Assembly (NCBI RefSeq): GCF_014805625.2 | Contig: NW_023998493.1 | Location: 2,493,722-2,557,721 of the forward strand | DNA from: Glossina fuscipes | Lineage: Eukaryota > Arthropoda > Insecta > Diptera > Glossinidae | DNA length: 64,000 bases | Direction of reading: 5' to 3' | Shown here: in pieces, positions 45,646-55,870 of the stretch | Position numbering within the stretch: position 1 is the stretch's first letter | Layout of the letters: each line of letters begins with the position of its first letter | Program-made: the position numbers and the translations under genes | Notes under the pieces: model-generated | What the model was told of the DNA's origin: nothing | The model's input: the letters and a program-made list of their open reading frames with translations, nothing else | The model's database searches: none

Positions 45646-48600
45646 TATAGCGATGGTTTGTGTCTTTGAGTGTTTATTTGTTTTTTTCTCGTTCCCCTCT
45701 TCGGCCATCAATTTCATATTTATTCATGTTGTTTATTTGCTTCGTTTCTAAATTCTCACACACACAGAAATTTTCCTGCAAGTGCTTGCAACTGGTTTCT
45801 TTAGATAATACTCGAAAAGAAATTTGCCTAAGCAAGTGCTAAAATCTCCGATACTTTTTTTATCGTTTGAACCAATCAGTATTGAAAGATGTTGTGTAAA
45901 GTGATCATCATATTTGTGCTTTTCGACCACAACTGGAAGGTGTATGTGTGGGTATACTTTGCAATGTGTAAGTAGGAGCTGGGTATGTGCTTTTTGCTGC
46001 CTGACTAGCTCAGTTACACTTACAAAAAAAAAAGAAAAGGAAAGAAAATAATTGGTAAAAAAATTAACGGCGTCTCTTGTCTAAACAGTCTGACCCTATG
46101 TACCTGTTTGTCCGTCGGGTGGTTGCCCGTTTGTTACATTCCTACGGACACGTACACGCACACCCACACTTGTATCTCATCTTCGCGAAACCTATCACAT
46201 ACCTAGTTTATCATGTTAGTTTTTTCTTTTTTGCACTTCTTAAACTATTGTCTTACGTTCCTTGCTTGCTGTGGATACCGATTTCCTTCCTACGAGCAAT
46301 CTAGCAAAAACCACACTACAAATTATAAAAGATGGAGGACTGAAATTTTCTAAACTTACTTTATATAAGACCGTAATTTTCACGTTCAAAAATACAAAAA
46401 TTGGCCACACTCACACAAAGTTATAAACTAGTAAATTTTTCTTTTTTAATATTTTCTATTTATTACTCATAAGCATGCGTTCTTCACGTGAAAATACATT
46501 GTCTGCGTAAAAATGGCTGAGTTTAAAACTAAGCATGGAAAAAGTGAAAACGAGGTGGACTAATGATTTCTACTCTTAACGCCTCCTACTTGATTATTAA
46601 AAAAATATAATTTCATATATGATATGTAGTTTTGTATGTGATATGTAAGAGGGTAATGCCAAGCCTTGTAAAATTTAAAACCTAAGACAAAATTTGAGCA
46701 TTACATGATATTGAAAAGGAGGTACACTACAAATGTCCTCTAGAAATAGGCCTTGCTCAGATATTATTTATGCGAGGTCACAAAAACCTTCAAACGATGT
46801 TAGTCGTCGGTGTTGCAATGTTAATTCTTTAAATTAACCTTCTGAATAGCTGCTTTAGTACTGGTTAGAAATCGTGCTCAAACCCGTAAAATGGTCATAT
46901 TACTATTCAAAATTAAATTCAAGCTTCTGAGCGTGAAACATTGTAAAAGTATATCTGAAAATAAGTTTTTTTTCTGTGGATCATATAAAAATGTTTCTCA
47001 GATATAGCAGAAGGGCTATGCCGGATTGATGCAAAGTTGCGTAAGAATGTAGAGGAAATAGTGTAGATTAACATGTAGAAAGAAAAAACATTTGGCATGA
47101 AACATTAGATGATGAAAGAAGATAACATGAAAAGAAAATGTTTAAAAGTTATTTTAAAGGAAGTTTAACATTTTGATTACTGATTCAATTACTTTGTGTT
47201 ATTACTATTTTATCATGATATCTTATAAAAATTATAACATCGGACTACCATCTTTTCTTCAAAGTTATTATTATTAAACTAAAAGGTATTAAAAAGAAAG
47301 CAAGTTTATTATAACCTTGTCATTATTAATTAATTCCTTTGACTTTTCTTCTGTGATTTCATGAACTGACTAACGTGTTTGTACACATAGCGAATTATTG
47401 TGGTTGAGGGTGCTACATGCCATTTAGGTTGCACGCTTTGAGCTAAAACACTCAATATCTTGATGTAGTAGACTAATTCTTAAAGCGTTTGAATGCATCA
47501 CAAAAGGGAGAGAACCATTAAAAGAGAATAAAGTACACAAAATGTTAAAACGTTATTTCAGTCTCGTAATAAACAACAAAAAAAAACATTTTATATAGGG
47601 GGGAAAGCGTTATAAAAGTTAATGTGAGAAGAACAGAACAGAGAGGAAATGATATAATGTTGAGGTCATGTAATGCGTACTAAATGCACTCTTGCTCGAA
47701 ATTGATTTCATTTTTATTAGTGCGTTTAAAATTTTTTCATTAATTATATACTTTTCTCACATAAATTTAATTTGAGACATAATTTCTTTAGCAAAGGTTT
47801 TTATTTCATTTTTCACCGACTCTAGGCACTCTCTAAACCAGTTTTCTGATTATAACCTTTGAACACGCATGTAGGACGCGTACCCATTATGTAAAGTTGA
47901 CATTACATTTAACAAACATTGCCGTTTAAAACTTTTAAATCTTTCATTAACGCACACAAAAATTCATAAATTATTACCGTTGTTCAGTGCAAAAGTTCTT
48001 TATGGTCTGGTTATGCATGTGTTCATTCATGCATATGAGTATCATTGTAATGCAATGCGTGTAATGTGCCCAGTCGAGTATATTGCACCTCCAGCAAAGT
48101 TCGATGTAACATGTAGAAGAATATATACACATTGAGCAACAGAGACAGAGGGAAAGAGGGTGGTAACGTAGTGCTTTTTTAAATGTCTGAAAATGTTTCA
48201 ACAAATACTTTTTCGCTCAGTTTTCTCTTTCTTTCTATGGTTTATGGTGAATTTAAAAAAAAAAGTGGTTTACACAATGTAACGGAATCGGATGATTTGC
48301 GACAAGCGAAATAATTATCTGAAGTGGTTGGAAAAACAATTTCATGCTCACTTGACCTAGTTAATCAACGATTTCTTGCAATTCTAAAGAAAACACTGAT
48401 CGTTTTAGAGCAATTCCAGCGCGAGTTAACTTAGAAAGATATACGAAAATTAACAATAGCTTTTTCCCTTTATTGGCTAAGGCGTAATAGTTGCTTACCG
48501 TCCTTAATGACGAGTGGCAAAGAATACATCATTCCTTAGAAAAATTCTGACGTCGCCAGAAAAAATTAGACCGCATCATTCACCTTACGCCATCGCCAAC

Positions 48601-49134
48601 ATTGCGTATTTGCACATTTACTTCAGTTATGTGGTTGGCTAATGCCTTAATGGTTGAAAACCGATTTTCTCCGTAGTAACGAACAATACAAAAAAAGTTA
48701 AACAATTTCTTTGTAGATATAGTCCCATGATAACTACGTTTTTTTCCTCCTCTGATGCTTAATTATTAAATCAACTGAAATAAAATAATTTTGTGCTATA
48801 CTTATAACTTAAAAAATTTTCATTTTCCCTGACAATGTTGAACATTTACAAAGTTAGTTATGTAAACGAAGTCCACAAGCAATCGATATGTAATTTACAA
48901 ACTAAAACTGTTCTTATAAAATGAAGGAAATAAATACTGCGCACACAATCTCATTATTTGTATTTTTACTATAATTTATTTGGACCAAGGAAATAATTTC
49001 TAGGACTAAAAGTAGGATGAACACTAGCAACTTACTTTTATGTATATAAATGAAATGGATATCTTCATTTTTATTAACCCTTAGGATCCCTTTTCCGAAG
49101 ACATGTACATACATATAGGGCATATGTAGGGTGC
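45646..49134. other. Long AT-rich stretch without a supported gene
   Basis: No gene, RNA or element is supported in about 3.5 kb. A tandem ATATGATATGTAGTTTTGTA-like duplication occurs at 46614-46650. Short open frames are low complexity or random in composition. Confidence 0.55.
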
Positions 49135-49775
49135 GAGGGTGATTCCAGAAGTAACCAAGACTGTGTTTTTAAGATGCCTAAGTTTAGCTCTATAGATTTT
49201 TTCCAGGCATACTGTCCAGTTCTGATACCATGTCTACATTAAGCGCGGTCGAATTTTTCAAAATATATCCTTTCTCTTTAGTTTATTCCGTTACGAGGAC
49301 GGGAACGTTTACCCGAAGATTGCCTTTATTTTAGATGCCAAATAGCGAGTCCAGGTTTTATCCATCGTTATTAATCGATGCAAAAACCCGACTTCGTTAC
49401 TGTGAAACATTGCGATACTTTGCTTATGTTCATATTTTCAATTCATATGAGCCACACAGATTTTTTTGAAATTCTTACCTTATCCGCTAGCCTGTGCACT
49501 TCCAATAGATGCTTATGCGATTAAGCTTTACAAAGTTCATACTTTCGAACACCAGTGACCATTTAACCGCCAATTGGACTGCTGTTATGGCTACCCTCGT
49601 ACAAATACAACAACAATTTTGTGTGGCTTTTATATTAAACTTTCAAACTTTTGTAAGTCCTTGTAAAATGTTGCAAAACAAAACTTTTGACAACGTGTCC
49701 AAACTACTAATAAATATGATGTGTTAGTTGATTTATACACAATTTGAGGAAGTTAGTTACTTTTGTGTTCCGTCA
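49135..49775 (-). mobile_element. Internally deleted mariner element, second lineage
   Basis: Reading the minus strand from 49560 down: LADKVRISKKSVWLI (second half of the helix-turn-helix region) leads to GFLHRLITMDKTWTRYL, the first catalytic Asp block (usual form FLRRFVTMDETWIHY). After a large deletion, IYFEKFDRA, stop, CRHGIR and KKSIELN match the last 30 residues of mariner transposases. Immediately beyond, GAGGGTGATTCCAGAAGTAA at 49135-49154 looks like a terminal inverted repeat, and a diverged partner, TTAGTTACTTTTGTGTTCC, is at 49753-49771. The intervening middle with the second and third Asp is gone. About 0.64 kb against a usual 1.3 kb. The retained sequence differs from the remnant at 44 kb, so it is a separate lineage. 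Confidence 0.72.
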
Positions 49776-50360
49776 GACACAGTGATAATTTTCTGATTAG
49801 TCTTAAGTTAGATATCTATACATAAATATTGTTTTACCTTTTTCTGTCTGCAACACACTAATTTTGTTTAAACGACTAAAGGTATCAAGCGGGGCGAATT
49901 GATTTAGTTACTTCTCAAAAGAAAAATTCAAGATTTCGTTGCTTTCAGCATTTTTCCTTCTGTAGCGAAATTACTTTTGCCTCTTAATTTCTAAATAGTA
50001 TGTATTGCGTGGGCAATCTCGGGAGGCAGAATATGCCATAGTATCTGTGAAGTTGCTACCTACAAGTGATATAAGAAGAGAAACTCTGCAGATATGTTCA
50101 ATAGACATGGTTTTGAGCGTTTTTTCTGCGTAAATTTACTTCCTTTCCATGAATGACAGATTTGCTTATCTTATATCCGTCAATCAAAATTGCGGTTAAG
50201 GTAATTGACAGAACTTTATTTAAAAATTTGACAAATTCATTTGCAAATTTTTTGCCTTGTCGTTCTTACCGCAAAAGTTTTAAACTTGTTAAGCTTTTTT
50301 TCGAATTAGATTCTTTAAACCGTCTCGCTTCGTCTTAGAAATCGGGTATATTATAATTAA
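49776..50360. other. AT-rich region without a gene
   Basis: A 61-codon + frame at 50153-50338 has no recognised similarity. Nothing else is seen. Confidence 0.5.
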
Positions 50361-50570
50361 AAAACGCTGATTACGCAGCAAGTTTTAGAACTTGTGAGCA
50401 CCATAATTGTTCCTCACTGTGGTCACACGCCGAAAGACCTGTGTTACCTGAACGCTAAGCTTCTGAGGTGGGTGGACGAAGGGACCAATAAGCGATAGTC
50501 TAATTCGTGCGGTCAGCATGCGTAGTCACTGGCTAGTGCCCGTTCTGCCTGGTGTTTACATGTGATAATT
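50361..50570 (+). other. GC-richer island with a short coding-like frame
   Basis: A + frame open from 50361 to a TAG at about 50496 reads QQVLELVSTIIVPHCGHTPK then LCYLNAKLLRWVDEGTNKR. Composition looks protein-like and the DNA is GC-richer than its flanks, but there is no ATG, no clear splice site and no recognised family. It could be a short element remnant or a lone exon. Confidence 0.25.
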
Positions 50571-52614
50571 GAAACCTCGCAGATTTCATGATTTATCCGT
50601 ACACAGTGTCCAAGAAAAAATGAATTTCCTAAATTTGATTGATGTTGATAGCTGCAACTTCGAAGTTAATGTTATATAACTCAAAGTGCTGAAATAAGCT
50701 ACAAAAAAATCAAGCTCCGTTTTATAATAAGTCCAAGAAAAAGATGAATTTCCAGACTTGGAAGTGAGATTTTCGCATTATCATTACACAAATTAGTTGA
50801 GTGTCCTTTTTCCAGTTAAGGAAACCTGCAGCCTTACTTCGTGAATTCCCGACTAAAATTATAAATACTTTTAGAAGGAGCCCGTGGAGAGTCGCGGCGT
50901 TTGTCTTAACATCGTAACTGAAATTTTGTCGCTTACAAAACAGACAGGGCATCAGTGCAATAAATACTATAAAGGTATGACGTATAAGCCATTTTGTTAC
51001 TTGGCCACCAAGAGTAAAAAAGAATCATTCGCGGGCTTTACTAACTTTTGATGAAATACTTATATGAAAGCAGATTTTGAATTGCAAATTGCAATTGGAA
51101 TCCGAATTGCAATCTATCGACTTTTCTGCAATTGTAGTAGAAGATTGAAAGTCATATCTGACTTTGTATCTTAAACTTTCTTATCAATACTCTGCATCCG
51201 AATAGTATGGTAACGTTATTAATTTATTCTCTTTACATAGGGCAGAGCCAGAGACAATTAAATGAAAACTTGGTTCAACATTTATTTCAAAATTCGAACT
51301 AGGAGATAATTACGGAAATGTAGTGTTTTCAATTAGTGTTTTCAATAACAGTAGCAATGCTCTTAATTATTAACTTGACAACTTGCTCTTTCATTCTCAT
51401 TATTTGTACGTGCAGGAATCCTGGTATTAGCTTCTTGATGTAAAGTCCCCTTCTCTCAAGCGTTGGCAAAACAAAACATATACAATTCCGTGTTTTTAAG
51501 TGAATATGCGCTATGGTACGTATGTAAGCATGAAAAAATCAAGCAGTAGCTAGGTCTGGCGTAGGAAGCGTACCTTAGCTGTGAATTGTATATGACTTTC
51601 GTCTTCCGAAAAAACAACGATTTAATTTGGCCATGTGCATTCGAAACCGAAGAAGCTTCGGGTTAAGTTACCTTGTTTTTTTTTTCATATTTTCATTACT
51701 TAGGAAAACTTTAAAAAGAGAACTTCAACTTTGAATTGAAAGCGGATTAAATCCTTTCATCTTTTCAGAAGAAATACTGGTCTTCATATCCTCACTTAAT
51801 AGCTTCAATCGGAGAGCGCCTGGGAAAACGTCGACATCGTTGTCGAAATAAGGTAGCACATCTACGGAATTTCTAGATTTTGCACTTTGTAGTGCTCGCA
51901 CATGTTGTGAAAGACTACCCAATTATTTTTAAAATTTTCCTATCTTCCTTGAATCGCATCTGCTCCGAAGGTCATGCTTAATGTTAACCTTTATATACAC
52001 TAATGCAACTGTCAAGAAATCCTTGCCTTGCTATGAATAGCATTATTATAGCTCTGTTTGATTGGATCGGATTGGATTGGATTCCTATCAAATGAAAGTA
52101 TTCTAATGGTACAGCTACGTAGCACTTTCCATTATATTTTTTTTCACAAAACTTACAATATTATATTTACATATATGTTATTGTGCCTCAGCGCTACGTG
52201 AACTTTATTGAGAGTATGTGGCAAACAAACATTTACGTCAGTAAAATTTTTTCCAACTTAACTAATTCCACAGATGGAATGAGTATGTCCCACCTACACA
52301 CTGAATCTATATTAGAAACATTTCAATGTTTTGTAATAAGTACTGATTTTGTGCTTTTTTAAAAGTTGATATGGATTCTGGGTTTTTAAGCAATACTCAA
52401 AAACTATTATATTCCAAACTACATCTATGTGCAATTCTCTGTTCCGTGATCTCCAAACGACGTCTGGATACTCGTGTATCAGATTCATGTCTGTTATTAA
52501 ATTATCTTAATTGTATTGCAATTGAGTTCTTTGCGGTCTTATATATATCAAGAGCTGCATTTTATATAGGGCATATACAGGTAGAATTTTTTGAGCCACG
52601 TCTTAATTGTTTTC
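50571..52614. other. AT-rich region without a supported gene
   Basis: Holds the ATTGCAAT cluster at 51081-51113 and GATTG-unit repeats at 52060-52085. A 92-codon + open frame (52371-52649) runs into the adjacent repeat and has no recognised similarity. Confidence 0.5.
51081..51113. repeat. Three ATTGCAA units, two as a 9-bp inverted repeat
   Basis: ATTGCAA at 51081, ATTGCAATT at 51088-51096 and its exact reverse complement AATTGCAAT at 51105-51113 with an 8-nt spacer. The units resemble bZIP (C/EBP-type, TTGC..AA) binding sequences, but function is unproven. Confidence 0.75.
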
Positions 52615-52997
52615 TCAATATCTTTATAATGCGCAGAAACAAGCTTTAAAAATCCCACAAAGTATATAAATTCTTGGCCAGTTTCAAATTTAGAATGCAC
52701 CTAAAGATACCCGCCTATCCGTCTGTCCATCTGTCTGTTTGCACAACTTTGTAATATTTGTGGTAAACATTCCCCCGTTAGCGAAAATGAAGATATCGCC
52801 TACAAATTTGCAAAATAATTTGGAATTAACCTAAAGGACACGCCTACGCTGATGCGATAAAAACTTTTTAAAAAAATTAATTGCGCCCGCTTCATATTAT
52901 AGAGCATGGAAATTTTATTGTTTTATTTCTTTCGTCTTCTTTAGGATAACGGTGAAAAGCTTCGGTCCCTACCAAATTTAATTTTCCTACTTGTTTT
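52615..52997 (+). repeat. CCGTC-core dispersed repeat, well preserved copy
   Basis: TATAATGCGCAGAAACAAGC, ATTCTTGGCCAGTTTCAAAT, CCGCCTATCCGTCTGTCCAT, AACATTCCCCCGTTAGCGAA, AAAGGACACGCCTACGCTGA, and a 3' end with GGATAACGGTGAAAAGCTTC followed by GGTCCCTACC and TTTTCCTACTTGTTTT. Here the CCGTCTGTCCATCTGTCTGT tract is intact. It is closest to the copy at 37440. Confidence 0.82.
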
Positions 52998-54289
52998 AAA
53001 TAAGATGTTTTTTACTTTCGAAGTCACTCATACTATTGCAATGTTTGCCAGATAAATGATGCGGTCACCTATGACGCACATGTCCATTTAGCTACGGTCA
53101 GACCCCGTTTGTTGCTCTCTTCTCCCTTCTGTCTTATCGGCAGCGCATTACAAGTTTAGGGGGCATGACCGGAGTGGCCACTTCAATTAAAAAAAATAAG
53201 TAAACAAATTTGATCTGAACGTGGCTTGTTTGGCGTTTGGTAGCTGCAAAATCAATTAAACTATCATCATTTTCGATTACGACTTTCATCTGTGTGATGC
53301 TGTGTTTGATTGTCGGCACCTTTAACGCAGAGAGCGCGTTTGCATCCATTCTACCTTGGTCGGTCGAAACGACTTTTTAAAGAACAACATAAAAAGGATT
53401 AACATTCCTCCTCTTTTTTGTATTTTAAAAAGTTTCTTCAAGTTGGGTATCAAAATATTAGCTCAAGATGAGCCTAATCTTTTTTCGTATTTTTTGGTTT
53501 ATGTTTAATCACCGCAATTGTTATGCCATTCGTTTCAATTAATTTATTCGTTACGTACACTTGCAATATAATAGTTTATATGTCAAGTGTGTTAAAAGGT
53601 TACCGTCTTCACATATATGTAGATATTCAATGCGTACGGGGAGATAAAAAAATTTCACAAGCAACATAACAAGGAGAGTAATTTACTTGCGCGAATATAT
53701 GTAGACAAAATAATCACATATAATCTTACGCCATTTGACAGTCATGCTTTGAAGCTGTTATACCTCTAAGGCCTTTTTGTTCGGGCTCACAAAATGTTTT
53801 TAATTTGAAAAAATGTTTTCTTTTCATTACTTCAGTACTATTATAAATGCTTCTCCTATGCGTAAGCATCTCAGCGAATTTTCGGTTGTTGATTTGGTGA
53901 ATAGAAGAAAAAGAAGCATCTCATATGCTTCTCGAATCCATACATATGTAAATATCCCTAATTATCCTGTTGCGCGATAGACACATTCCCAAAAAATTCG
54001 TGTAAAAAATATGTGTAAAAAGAATATTCTCTAAATGGAAAAATAGTAGATTGGTTCGAAACTTAAAAAAGCATCTGAAGGGTACAATAAACAATATCAA
54101 CAAATTTTTGTTAGATATCACTTAAGAATATATTTTGTGCTTACTCGTCTCAATTTATTGTTTATATTAGAAAACATAAATTATACTTTGAAGTATCAAA
54201 ATATATTGCGCAAAAAATATATTATATCTTCACTCTATGGATAATTCGGAGAATCCCACTCGTATACGCATACAATCGACGTAATCTAA
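52998..54289. other. AT-rich region with one unidentified minus-strand frame
   Basis: On the minus strand 53349-53134 encodes 71 codons beginning MDANALSALKVPTIKHSITQ and including DDSLIDFAATKRQTSH, a composition unlike random AT-rich DNA and with a usable start. I recognise no family. It could be a fragment of a retrotransposon gag-like protein or a lone exon. The rest is AT-rich without signal. Confidence 0.35.
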
Positions 54290-54480
54290 CTAAATTATGG
54301 GAAATAAAGCGCGAAGTTACGCACCTTTGTGAGGAGTAAGTCTGATCAAACCTGTTACAGAATATGCTTCAGTAGTGGTTTAGCAAAGGCCAATTGATAG
54401 ATAGAACCTTTTCAGAAGCAGTTCTATGTATTCGCCCTATGTGCCGCTGGTTGGAACGCCATACGATCTTTTCCACTTTA
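54290..54480 (+). mobile_element. Probable non-LTR retrotransposon RT-tail remnant
   Basis: One + frame reads SLIKPVTEYASVV, matching the LVRPILEYASVVW block that follows the RT domain in jockey-type proteins. About 20 codons later, after stops and a frame change, EPFQKQFYVFALCAAGWN matches the usual IERVQKRFLRFALRNLGW. The two blocks are at the expected spacing. No further domains are readable and it does not align in detail with copies A and B, although the same motif pair occurs there. Fossil. Confidence 0.5.
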
Positions 54481-55479
54481 GAAACAAAGTCCTTACCTAA
54501 TTAATTATTTATCCTCCGTAGAAAAGTAGAAATTTCTTTAACGTTAAGCCTCATCTGGTGAAAGAGAAAATTGATGCATCAGTCTTAATAAATGAAATCA
54601 GCATAACTTTAATTTTTCAACTAATTCAACTTAAACAATACAGACTCAATTCGTACATATTTAACACTTTTCAATTTGCTCGAATTTCTTTTATTGTTTA
54701 TCATCTAATTTCGGTATCGGAATAGAATAGAATAACGAAGAGTGTCTACTCCAAGTGCTTTAACTTTCTATATAATTGGTTGCCAAACTTTCCTCATATA
54801 CAACTTAAACTTCATTGTTACACGTTACGGGCATACGTGTATTTTGGCACCTAAGCGGGTTTTTATATTTTTTCCATTTTTATTTATTTACTTATTTTTA
54901 ATTTTCTGTATTTCTTTTCTATAGTAATTTAATTTATGTAGTAAGAATTATATTAGTGATGTTTATATCACCCTTTATATAGAAATCGTGGCACGAATGC
55001 AACTTTGCACAGAATCGGAGCAATTCCATAAGGAAAACGGCTGCGTTAATGATGCCAATTTTTTGCTGTACGGGTAAGAACTATCTTGCCAATAGTAAAC
55101 AACAAACACATGCACGGCCTTTTAGCAGTATGTTGAACTCCCACGAAGCCTGTGGAGTCATCAAACAGAAATTAATTCATTCTCGGCTAGCAACTCAGTG
55201 GTCGTGGTTTCAAATCTCAAATGCGGTAGAGTTTTTAATAAAGCCGAAAATCTTAGATGCTAGTGCTCTAAAACTTTAGTCTTAGAATTTAATCTCTCGT
55301 TAAATTTATAATAATGATAATAGTTCATAAAATGGTTTTCAATCGATTCGTATCTATATCATCGAATCTGCATCAAATCGTTTAGGACGTTGCACCATCT
55401 CCAGTATAAATGGTGTGGGGCTTAATTCGTGCGAGGGTCTTTTACGATATCTGAGAAGAAACACGTAAAATCGGTTTTA
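54481..55479. other. AT-rich region without a gene
   Basis: A 76-codon + open frame at 55049-55279 has no recognised similarity. Nothing else is supported. Confidence 0.5.
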
Positions 55480-55870
55480 GGTCAAACTTTTTTCAACCGT
55501 GATGGTTAGCAAATGTAGTATAATTGATTCCAAAAGAGAGGGAAGGTCATTCCATAGTTCGATATTTCATACAATACGCATTCAAAAAGGTTTCAAATAG
55601 ATCACGAGGATGTTCTTAATTGGTAAGGACTAACAATATTGTTCGCTTTCGAAAGATTTCAAAATAAAATTTTTACATTTTGATTTCGAATTAGTTTTAA
55701 CATCTGAAGCATTTGGTAAATGTTTGTTACGACATTCTAAAGTGTTGGTAAAAACATCAAATACAAACTGCTGTAAGTTATATTTTATGGGAAGTATTGG
55801 TGGGAAACTCTTGAAATATATGTGTTTATAGATCCGAGATAGTTCTAGATTCAACCCAAAATTCATATTT
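55480..55870 (-). mobile_element. Possible LINE C-terminal remnant and adjoining open frame
   Basis: On the minus strand ELWNDLPSLLESIILHLL (about 55555-55500) resembles the conserved LWNSLP motif near the C-terminus of jockey/R1-type reverse transcriptases. A 78-codon minus frame lies just upstream (55866-55630), with IYKHIYFKSFPPILPIKYNL, but does not itself resemble the expected preceding region. The assignment rests on one short motif. Confidence 0.3.

Noticed and set aside
45985..46025. tRNA A-box-like TGACTAGCTCAGTTA
   Set aside because: No B box, no acceptor stem pairing and no cloverleaf can be drawn.
55185..55240. tRNA-like CTAGCAACTCAGTGG with GGTTTCAAATCTC
   Set aside because: The A- and B-box-like strings are too close together and no stems form.
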